Assembly: GCA_964612515.1 (NCBI GenBank)
Contig: CAZTCX010000195.1
Span: forward strand, 1-6,623
Direction of reading: 5' to 3'
DNA length: 6,623 nt
Origin: SABY01 sp964612515
Lineage (GTDB): Bacteria; Bacteroidota; Bacteroidia; Bacteroidales; 4484-276
The notes below the pieces were generated by a model. That model saw only the letters and a list, made by a program, of their open reading frames with translations. It was not told where the DNA came from and did not search any database. Shown piece by piece: positions 1 through 4,697 of the stretch. Numbering within the stretch: position 1 is the stretch's first letter; each line of letters begins with the position of its first letter. The position numbers and the translations under genes were made by a program.

Positions 1-75
1 CCTTTGTTTTCTGTCATCAAAATATTCAATCAGGAAGGTGATGATTATTCCAGAAATTAAGATGGTTATTAGCAT
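1..75 (-). CDS. Partial small membrane protein gene, N-terminus only
   Basis: An ATG at 75-73 on the minus strand opens a frame of 25 codons that stays open to the window edge. The visible peptide begins MLITILISGIIITFLIEY and continues with a charged segment (DDRKQR), which is the pattern of an N-terminal membrane helix or uncleaved signal anchor followed by a cytoplasmic or periplasmic turn. Only 5 bases separate this start from the stop codon of the gene at 81-554. Those bases, with the end of that stop codon, form AAGGATT, one of the few Shine-Dalgarno-like sequences in this window. The spacing suggests co-transcription and translational coupling with that gene. The rest of the protein lies outside the window, so family and function cannot be assigned. 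Confidence 0.6.
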   Translation of the reverse strand, partial: MLITILISGIIITFLIEYFDDRKQR

Positions 76-80
76 AATCC

Positions 81-554
81 TTACCGGCTAAAATCATTAG
101 GTTGATAATTTTCCTTATCGGAATAATTCTGTATTTGTTTGCCAATCCGGGATAAAAAGTTGCGATTTTTTTCTTTAATAGATATTATGTTGATAATCAC
201 ACCAAAAGCTACAAAAAAACAGCCAATAAAAGAAAGTGTATTTACAAGAAAGCCCAGAACAACAAACAAAATGATTGCAAATACCGGCAGATTAATAGGA
301 ACTTTGTAAGAATACTCAATTATAATTTGGTCATCTTGATGAATTAAAATCTTTCCGGCACTCACCATTGACATCATTTTTGTTTGCAGTCCGAGTTTCC
401 AAACATCATTCTTGAATTTTATTTCATTCTTAATATTATATAAATTTTGAGCTCCTAACTGTTTCAGGCCATCAATAATTGAATCTCTGATTCTATTAAA
501 AGGAATACTGCTTTCATTGGAGAGGCTTGTTCTCCCTTTTATTTTGATGTTCAT
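81..554 (-). CDS. Hypothetical protein with two C-terminal membrane helices
   Basis: This 157-residue protein is not one I recognise. Residues 1-85 are hydrophilic, with alternating short hydrophobic strands (for example IIIEYSYKVPI near 77-87), and could form a small alpha/beta cytoplasmic domain. Residues about 89-106 and 108-125 are two hydrophobic segments separated by a very short turn, giving a helical hairpin. The tail (126-157) is charged and polar. The frame stays open upstream to 635, but I chose the ATG at 554 because the extra 27 residues are rich in Cys and His and look like translated promoter DNA, and because a possible promoter lies in that stretch. The gene is much more AT-rich than the lipid kinase next to it: by hand count 34 G+C in the 120 bases at 121-240, against 65 of 120 at 1261-1380. 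It probably forms an operon with the partial membrane-protein gene downstream. Function is unknown. Confidence 0.75.
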   Translation of the reverse strand: MNIKIKGRTSLSNESSIPFNRIRDSIIDGLKQLGAQNLYNIKNEIKFKNDVWKLGLQTKMMSMVSAGKILIHQDDQIIIEYSYKVPINLPVFAIILFVVLGFLVNTLSFIGCFFVAFGVIINIISIKEKNRNFLSRIGKQIQNYSDKENYQPNDFSR

Positions 555-603
555 ACTGCATGCTTTTATTAATATGCAATGTTTTAAAAGTTTATCAGTC
601 CCA

Positions 604-636
604 CAAAGGAAGTAATATGGTTGATGTGAACACAAG
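604..636 (-). promoter_or_regulatory. Possible Bacteroidota-type promoter for the 81-554 gene
   Basis: On the minus strand TTG (635-633) is followed after 21 bases by TTCCTTTG (611-604), one mismatch from the -7 consensus TAnnTTTG. It lies 50-80 bases before the ATG at 554 and just after the end of the lipid kinase gene. In AT-rich DNA such a match can arise by chance, so this is a weak call. Confidence 0.28.
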
Positions 637-642
637 CTAATT

Positions 643-1608
643 TTACGTCGCGGTATGTATAATAGTTCGCAGCGCGCGCGGCAGCAGGGTTATTTCCAGG
701 GGTGCTTCGCCCAGGCTCTCGCCGTCGGCTTCCATCATAAAGCCTTTTTTGCGGCTTTGTACCGTCACCTTGCGGGCCGTGAAGACTGCCACTTTGGGAT
801 GTTTGATAAAGGTGCCGGTGTAAAGATTGCGCAGTTGCGCCAGCAGCGTTCCCAGCCCAATCTTTTTTATAACAGTAATGTCCAGCAGACCGTCGTCGGG
901 GATGGCGTGGGGCAGTTGTTTCATGCCGCCGCCGTTGAAGCGGCAGATGCCTACGCTCATGCTGAAAATGTTGAAGCTGTAGCGTGTGCTGTCGATGGAA
1001 ACCTCAATGATGCGCGGCTTGTACTCAAACAGGCTGGTAAAAAGGTTTATAAAATAGGAGAGTGCGTTGCCCTTGCCCTCGGCTTTTTGCTGGTTGGTTT
1101 TATGCGCTACCATCGCATCAAAACCCATCCCGGCAATGTTTACAAAGTAGCGGGTGTGGTGGGAGCCATTGTCGCGATAGCTGACTATTCCAACATCCTG
1201 AACAAAGGTCTTGCCTTGCTTTATCACATCGATTGCTTGCTGATAATCGGCGGGAATCCCAAACATCCGACCCCAGTCGTTGCCGGTTCCCACGGGGATG
1301 ATGGCAACCGTAAAATCCAAAGGCGGCACTTCCGTTTGCGTAAAAATACCATTTACAACTTCATTGAAGGTGCCGTCGCCGCCCACGGCAATAAACCGGC
1401 GGAAGCCTCTTTGGATAGCTTGCGTGGTGAGCGCTATCGCCTCCAGCATTCGTTCGGTGAGCACGTGTTCAAATTTGAAACCACTCTGCTCCAGCATCGC
1501 GTGAATTTTCTCCCAGTCGCGCGCAATTTTTCGGTTGCCGGCATTGGGATTTACCACCACATACCACATCTCGTCGGATGGGTTATTTTGTAGATTTTCG
1601 AGCGTCAT
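643..1608 (-). CDS. Diacylglycerol kinase family lipid kinase
   Basis: The 321-residue product has the length and motif order of the DAGK catalytic/YegS/DgkB/LCB5 family, soluble or membrane-associated enzymes that phosphorylate a lipid hydroxyl with ATP. Visible motifs are VNPNAG (19-24) at the start of the nucleotide-binding domain, GGDGTFNEVVNG (76-87), the family signature that contacts ATP, GTGNDWGR (107-114), NIAGMGFDA (157-165), DDGLLDI (238-244) and EADGE (293-297) in the C-terminal beta-sandwich lipid-binding domain. All key glycines and acids are present, so it should be active. The start ATG (1608-1606) overlaps the TGA of the upstream O-antigen ligase-like gene as ATGA, and no Shine-Dalgarno sequence is seen, so translation is probably coupled. 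An internal ATG at residue 14 is a less likely start. The substrate may be diacylglycerol, but the family also includes kinases for sphingoid bases and other lipids, and sphingolipids occur in Bacteroidota. Confidence 0.93.
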   Translation of the reverse strand: MTLENLQNNPSDEMWYVVVNPNAGNRKIARDWEKIHAMLEQSGFKFEHVLTERMLEAIALTTQAIQRGFRRFIAVGGDGTFNEVVNGIFTQTEVPPLDFTVAIIPVGTGNDWGRMFGIPADYQQAIDVIKQGKTFVQDVGIVSYRDNGSHHTRYFVNIAGMGFDAMVAHKTNQQKAEGKGNALSYFINLFTSLFEYKPRIIEVSIDSTRYSFNIFSMSVGICRFNGGGMKQLPHAIPDDGLLDITVIKKIGLGTLLAQLRNLYTGTFIKHPKVAVFTARKVTVQSRKKGFMMEADGESLGEAPLEITLLPRALRTIIHTAT

Positions 1609-3185
1609 GATTTGAGATTAAAAAAATGATCTTTGTGGCTGCGCGCCAAAAGCAGAAACGAGATGAAGAAAGCAAAGAAGGTAGCGCCTGCCTGGTTTTC
1701 GATGGTATCTTCGGTGAGCATAGAGAGGGTGATGATGCAGAAAAAGATGAGGTAGAAATAGTCGCTGTACATGCCCCGGAGTTTCCCGGGCCAGATGATG
1801 GCGAACATAAACCACAGCAAACCGAAAATGCCAAGCGTGGCCAGCACGCTGAAATATTGGTTGTGGGTGCGCCACCGATATTGCGGTTCCAGTTGCGAGT
1901 TGAGTTCGTCGTAAGCTGTTTGGAAAGCCTGCCTGATGTCGCCGGTGCCGGTTCCCAACCAGAAATTATTGTGGATGATGTGAAAGCCGGCGCGCCAAAA
2001 CTCGATGCGCTGCGCCACGGAATGTCCGCTGAGGTACCCCGAATATTTGTAAAGCATCACCTCCCAGATGATGGTGCGCATGCGGTTGGTAAAGCTGGTT
2101 TCGACGGGCTGATAAACGGTGGCATAGCCTTTTTCGATGTTTAGGATGTCGGCATCGGTGAGCGCGGCCACACCCCCGGCATCTTTGCGCAGCCCTTTGC
2201 TGGTGAGGTAACGGATGAGCGTAAAACGGATCCAATTACCCCCGGCGTCCAGACTGTCGAACGGGATGCTGCTGCGCTGTTGCCAACTGTTTCGAAGCTC
2301 AGTAATCTGGATGTATTGCCCCACCCAGTGGCCGTTTTCGGCACCTTTGAGCGTAGAATCGTGATGGTAAGGATTTCCAAGTTTTGTGGTTTGTTCGAGC
2401 CCCGGATGTAAAAAAGGTTCGTCGGGAATGTACTCCTGATAAAGTGCGCGGATATAGAAAAACAAAACCAGAACAGCAGCTATTTGCGCTGTCAGGATGC
2501 TGTATTTTAAAAGTCGGCTGCGGCTGGTAAAAACAAATATCAGCGCAAGCACTGCCAATGTTATTAATAAAATAACGATGCCCGTCACCGATTCGAGAAT
2601 GACCAGAAAGATAGCCAGCCAAACGACAGACCCAAAAATGATGATGCGTGCCCAGAGTCTAAAAAAGCGTGTACCGAAAACGAGATAAAGCCCCGCAAAA
2701 ATAGCTACGCAAATATTGAGGCTAAAACGGATGTGCGACATGAAAAGTGAAATCTTTCTGATCTCGACGATCTCTTTGGTGAGCAGCTCGTGCATGCTGA
2801 AAAAAGTGCCGATCATATTTGCGGCGATAAATATTAACATCAACCAATAAAACAGGCTGCGACTTACGCGCGGCGATGTAGAGAGGATGATGGGCAGCGC
2901 AAGGAGCGGCAACTTTGTTCGCAGGTCTTTGAGCGCATAATCGAAATCGGTGGTCCAAAGCAATCCGACGACGTAAAGAAAGAAGATTGATACCAAAAGC
3001 ATGGCGGTTGGATCCCGGAAAAACCGGCGCCATTTATTCAGGATGTCTTTGTCGAAAAGCCACACGGCCACCAGCCAAAATTGCGACACACTCATCAGAA
3101 ACTTAGAGAGTGGCAGCGCAATGAGCATCAGCGCCAGCCCGATATAATACAGATGTGTGCGTATTATCCCAAAGAAGTTGGTCAT
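1605..3185 (-). CDS. O-antigen ligase/polymerase family membrane protein (WaaL/Wzy_C-like)
   Basis: The product has 526 residues and many hydrophobic helices: roughly 12-44 (one or two), 61-78, 92-102, 110-129, 152-170, 180-218 (two) and 228-246, then after a long polar region about 446-466, 474-490 and 498-514. The polar region (about 249-443) would be the large periplasmic loop typical of WaaL ligases and Wzy-type polymerases. Its end carries the family-like segments RIEFWRAGFHIIHNNFWLGT (393-412, followed by GTGD) and RTHNQYFSVLATLGIFGLLW (439-458). The THNQY histidine is in the place where these enzymes carry an essential histidine. Such proteins move undecaprenyl-diphosphate-linked glycans onto lipid A-core, onto another acceptor or into polymers. 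Sequence alone does not separate ligase from polymerase. The gene starts at the ATG just downstream of a promoter candidate and runs into the lipid kinase gene with a 4-base overlap. Confidence 0.85.
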   Translation of the reverse strand: MTNFFGIIRTHLYYIGLALMLIALPLSKFLMSVSQFWLVAVWLFDKDILNKWRRFFRDPTAMLLVSIFFLYVVGLLWTTDFDYALKDLRTKLPLLALPIILSTSPRVSRSLFYWLMLIFIAANMIGTFFSMHELLTKEIVEIRKISLFMSHIRFSLNICVAIFAGLYLVFGTRFFRLWARIIIFGSVVWLAIFLVILESVTGIVILLITLAVLALIFVFTSRSRLLKYSILTAQIAAVLVLFFYIRALYQEYIPDEPFLHPGLEQTTKLGNPYHHDSTLKGAENGHWVGQYIQITELRNSWQQRSSIPFDSLDAGGNWIRFTLIRYLTSKGLRKDAGGVAALTDADILNIEKGYATVYQPVETSFTNRMRTIIWEVMLYKYSGYLSGHSVAQRIEFWRAGFHIIHNNFWLGTGTGDIRQAFQTAYDELNSQLEPQYRWRTHNQYFSVLATLGIFGLLWFMFAIIWPGKLRGMYSDYFYLIFFCIITLSMLTEDTIENQAGATFFAFFISFLLLARSHKDHFFNLKS

Positions 3186-3208
3186 AAAAGCGAGAAAATT
3201 AAAGCGGG

Positions 3209-3241
3209 TAAAGATAGAACGGATTTTTGTTTCGCGCCAAA
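3209..3241 (-). promoter_or_regulatory. Bacteroidota-type promoter for the ligase-kinase operon
   Basis: On the minus strand TTTG (3241-3238) is followed after exactly 21 bases by TATCTTTA (3216-3209), matching seven of eight positions of the -7 consensus TAnnTTTG. It ends 23 bases before the ATG at 3185, which would give a short leader. Motif, spacing and position all fit. No Shine-Dalgarno sequence follows. Confidence 0.6.
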
Positions 3242-3253
3242 AAGCTACTTTTG
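3226..3253 (+). promoter_or_regulatory. Possible divergent promoter facing the repeat region
   Basis: On the plus strand TACTTTTG (3246-3253) is a perfect match to the -7 consensus TAnnTTTG. TTTG (3226-3229) lies 16 bases upstream, slightly shorter than the usual 19-21. It overlaps the minus-strand promoter at 3209-3241. A transcript from here would cross the palindromic repeats at 3295-3475 before reaching the gene at 3698, so it would be either a long structured leader or a separate non-coding RNA. Confidence 0.38.
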
Positions 3254-3294
3254 AGGCGGGAAGAATGTTGGGTGGGATGTATAGAAAATGAGGT

Positions 3295-3475
3295 TACTAA
3301 CCCCGGCCTTCAGGCCGGGGGATCGAAGGATGCTCGGATCAATGGGGCTTTAGCCCCAAACATAGAAAAGGCTTTGAGTTTATGAAGAAATATGGATTTG
3401 ATAGGTTTGCGGGCTAAAGCCCGCTGGATGTATGGTTGGGTTGTGTAACCCCTGCCCTGAAGGGCAGGGTTAGTG
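3295..3475. repeat. Composite inverted REP-like element with four hairpins
   Basis: Four palindromes are arranged as two inverted copies. Hairpin 1 (3301-3320) is CCCCGGCC-TTCA-GGCCGGGG. Hairpin 2 (3343-3358) is TGGGGCT-TT-AGCCCCA. Hairpin 3 (3409-3424) is GCGGGCT-AA-AGCCCGC. Hairpin 4 (3446-3472) has the stem CCCTGCCCT/AGGGCAGGG plus TAA/TTA ends, with one bulged C. Read from the opposite strand, hairpin 4 has the form ACTAACCCTGCCCTTCAGGG, closely matching the left copy ACTAACCCCGGCCTTCAGGC. The core of hairpin 3 is likewise the reverse complement of that of hairpin 2. The spacing between paired hairpins is 22 bases on the left and about 25 on the right. This is the layout of a BIME, a pair of inverted repetitive extragenic palindromes, which RAYT transposases are known to mobilise in other bacteria. 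No such transposase is in the window. None of the hairpins has a clear T-tract for an intrinsic terminator. Confidence 0.75.
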
Positions 3476-3616
3476 AAAGATTGGGAGGTTCTCTGAACTG
3501 GGAAAAATACAGATGCTGTAGTCAATGACCCCGGCCAACAGTGCGGGGTCAGTGATGCCCAAGTAATAGTCGGTGTTGACAACATCAAGCACACTTGACT
3601 GTTTGGTATTTTGCAT
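3470..3616 (-). CDS. Possible small ORF, 48 residues, bordered by a REP-like repeat
   Basis: A minus-strand frame runs from ATG (3616-3614) to TAA (3472-3470). The peptide starts MQNTKQSSVLDVVNTDYYLG and continues with a hydrophobic stretch (ALLAGVIDYSICIF). The amino-acid mix looks more protein-like than the other frames of this spacer, with balanced acids, aliphatics and Asp-Tyr pairs. The A-rich bases before the ATG (AGTAAAA) are compatible with a Bacteroidota start. Its stop codon lies inside the outer border (CACTAACCC) of the REP-like element, so the reading frame either ended naturally beside the repeat or was cut short by its insertion. No promoter with the expected motif is visible upstream. 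It matches no family I know. It could be a small protein, a gene remnant or a chance frame. Confidence 0.35.
   Translation of the reverse strand: MQNTKQSSVLDVVNTDYYLGITDPALLAGVIDYSICIFPSSENLPIFH
3526..3551. repeat. Degenerate fifth palindrome, REP-like
   Basis: TGACCCCG (3526-3533) and CGGGGTCA (3544-3551) form an 8-bp stem with a 10-base loop. Read on the minus strand with its flank it begins CACTGACCCCGC, similar to the CACTAACCCTGC border of the right-hand REP-like copy at 3475. It may be an older, eroded copy, but it lies inside the possible small ORF and may instead be coincidence. Confidence 0.35.
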
Positions 3617-3697
3617 TTTTACTATTGTAATTTATTTGTAATTGTTTGCACCGGCTATTGACGGTTGTTTTATTGTTTTTTGGGATTTCAAGAACTT

Positions 3698-4429
3698 ATG
3701 ACAAAAACTTCTTCATATCGCCTTTCATGGCGGCGTCTTCGTAAGTTGGCCACGGGAGTGCTGGCAACGAGTGGCGTCATCGCGTTGCTGATGCTGGTGG
3801 TGAGTTTTACCTCGCTGCCTTTTCATGCCTATCACCGGCTGGGAACTTCCGGTGGCAAGTTGCAGCAGGCGCCCGTTTACATCGTGGTGATGGGCGCTGG
3901 CGCCATGCCGGGAGGCGCGGCACTGATGCGTTGCCACTACGCTGCGTTGGCCGCAAAAAGTTTTCCCGAAGCTCAAATCATCATCACCATGCCCGCTGCT
4001 TCAGGGGATTTTCTAAATAGCACAGGTTACGAAATGTACCAGCAGATGGCGCTCTATGACATAGCATCCGACCGGTTTCGATTTGAAACCAAAGGAACAA
4101 ACACACACACACAGGCTTGCGACATTCGGCGGATGAAGGGAATTACCAACAATGAGGTTTTACTCATCGTTACTTCGCCGGAGCATGTTTATCGGAGCGT
4201 GCGCACTTTCAGCAAATGCGGTTTTACAAATGTCTATGGCTTGCCAGCTTTTCAGGCCGCGTTCGACAGCGAGTTGCTGCTCGATCCTGATGAACGCGAC
4301 AAAACACTTACAACACCTGGCCGCAACGTGAGCCTGCGTTACAATATGTGGAACTATCTTAAACTCGAAATCGACGTGCTGCGTGAATACGTGGCCATTG
4401 CGTATTATAAAATTAAAGGATACATGTGA
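3698..4429 (+). CDS. Membrane-anchored YdcF/SanA-like protein (DUF218)
   Basis: The 243-residue product has a basic N-terminus (SYRLSWRRLRK, 6-16), one hydrophobic helix (about 18-40) and then a domain exposed outside the cytoplasmic membrane, as in E. coli SanA. Family traits are the first strand and loop VYIVVMGAGAMPGG (60-73), the helix with R78, the second strand AQIIITM (92-98), TNTHTQA (134-140), corresponding to the conserved nT.en loop, and LLIVTSPEHVYRSVRTF (155-171), corresponding to the VTs..H..Ra...f motif. The usual SGG after the second strand is replaced by MPA, so it is a divergent member. The frame extends upstream to a TTG at 3665, but the ATG at 3698 is preferred because the extra residues add nothing conserved. 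DUF218 proteins are linked to envelope barrier function and polysaccharide or peptidoglycan precursor handling, without a settled reaction. Its glycan-gene neighbours fit that. Confidence 0.85.
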   Translation: MTKTSSYRLSWRRLRKLATGVLATSGVIALLMLVVSFTSLPFHAYHRLGTSGGKLQQAPVYIVVMGAGAMPGGAALMRCHYAALAAKSFPEAQIIITMPAASGDFLNSTGYEMYQQMALYDIASDRFRFETKGTNTHTQACDIRRMKGITNNEVLLIVTSPEHVYRSVRTFSKCGFTNVYGLPAFQAAFDSELLLDPDERDKTLTTPGRNVSLRYNMWNYLKLEIDVLREYVAIAYYKIKGYM

Positions 4430-4460
4430 GGAAAGAGGGGAGCGGTGAGCGGTGAGAGAC

Positions 4461-4486
4461 CTCGAAACGTCCGCAGGACTTTCGAG
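4461..4486. repeat. Hairpin in the spacer after the DUF218 gene
   Basis: CTCGAAA (4461-4467) pairs with TTTCGAG (4480-4486), and inside it GTCC (4469-4472) pairs with GGAC (4476-4479) around a GCA loop, with a single bulged C at 4468. It starts 32 bases after the stop codon of the DUF218 gene. There is no following T-run, so it is not a classical intrinsic terminator. It could stabilise the 3' end or be a dispersed palindromic repeat. Confidence 0.5.
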
Positions 4487-4530
4487 CGTCAAAGAAAGGG
4501 AGCGATGAGCGAAAATTGAGAACCACAACG

Positions 4531-4606
4531 AACAACAAACAACACTTGCACTGAGCGTAATCGAAGGGAACAACAAACAACACTTGTCCTGAGCGTAGTC
4601 GAAGGG
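4531..4606. repeat. 38-bp tandem duplication with CTGAGCGTA(G/A)TCGAAG core
   Basis: Two adjacent 38-base units (4531-4568 and 4569-4606) are identical at 35 positions. Each has an AACAACAAACAACACTTG half and a CTGAGCGTARTCGAAGGG half. The second half resembles a short sequence that I recall as widely dispersed in the intergenic DNA of many environmental bacteria, and a variant (CTGAGCGTAGCGAAG) recurs at 6580-6594 in this window. Two units alone could reflect one replication-slippage event. Confidence 0.8.
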
Positions 4607-4697
4607 ACAATTAACGGATTGTTTTAGCCCCCTAAGAAGCTGAACAACGATTAACAATTAACGAATAACGATTGACAAGCAACGAACTACGAACAAA
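4607..4697. other. AAC/GATTAAC-rich low-complexity tract before the glycosyltransferase
   Basis: The stretch repeats short words such as AACGATTAAC, AACAATTAACG and AACGAAC in degenerate form up to the ATG at 4698. The part after 4640 is A-rich and G-poor on the plus strand. I see no open frame of note, no TAnnTTTG promoter motif and no Shine-Dalgarno sequence here, so the following gene may be transcribed from further upstream. It looks like spacer DNA expanded from short repeats. Confidence 0.5.

Noticed and set aside
655..1593. Long plus-strand ORF of 312 codons opposite the lipid kinase gene
   Set aside because: It lies entirely within the kinase gene, whose family motifs are clear. The antisense product has no recognisable motif and its composition follows from the kinase codon bias.
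1626..2144. Plus-strand ORF of 172 codons opposite the ligase-like gene
   Set aside because: It is antisense to the conserved 3' half of a well-supported membrane-protein gene and shows only composition-driven charge.
3264..3290. Tiny 8-codon plus-strand frame (ATG after GGAAGA) downstream of the divergent promoter motif
   Set aside because: Too short to support from a single sequence; a leader peptide is possible but nothing else backs it.
3301..3320. Hairpin 1 as an intrinsic terminator
   Set aside because: There is no T-run on either strand next to the stem, and the palindrome belongs to a repeated, inverted set.
3295..3475. CRISPR array
   Set aside because: The repeats are inverted palindromes of differing sequence, not direct repeats with regular unique spacers, and no cas gene is present.
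3310..3594. Minus-strand ORF of 94 codons through the REP-like element
   Set aside because: It is a translation of the palindromes in a frame different from the more protein-like 48-residue ORF, with Pro, Thr and Trp content typical of repeat DNA.
4160..4657. Minus-strand ORF of 165 codons across the DUF218 gene and the spacer
   Set aside because: Half is antisense to the DUF218 gene and the rest is a translation of the tandem repeat and hairpin; it lacks a coherent domain.
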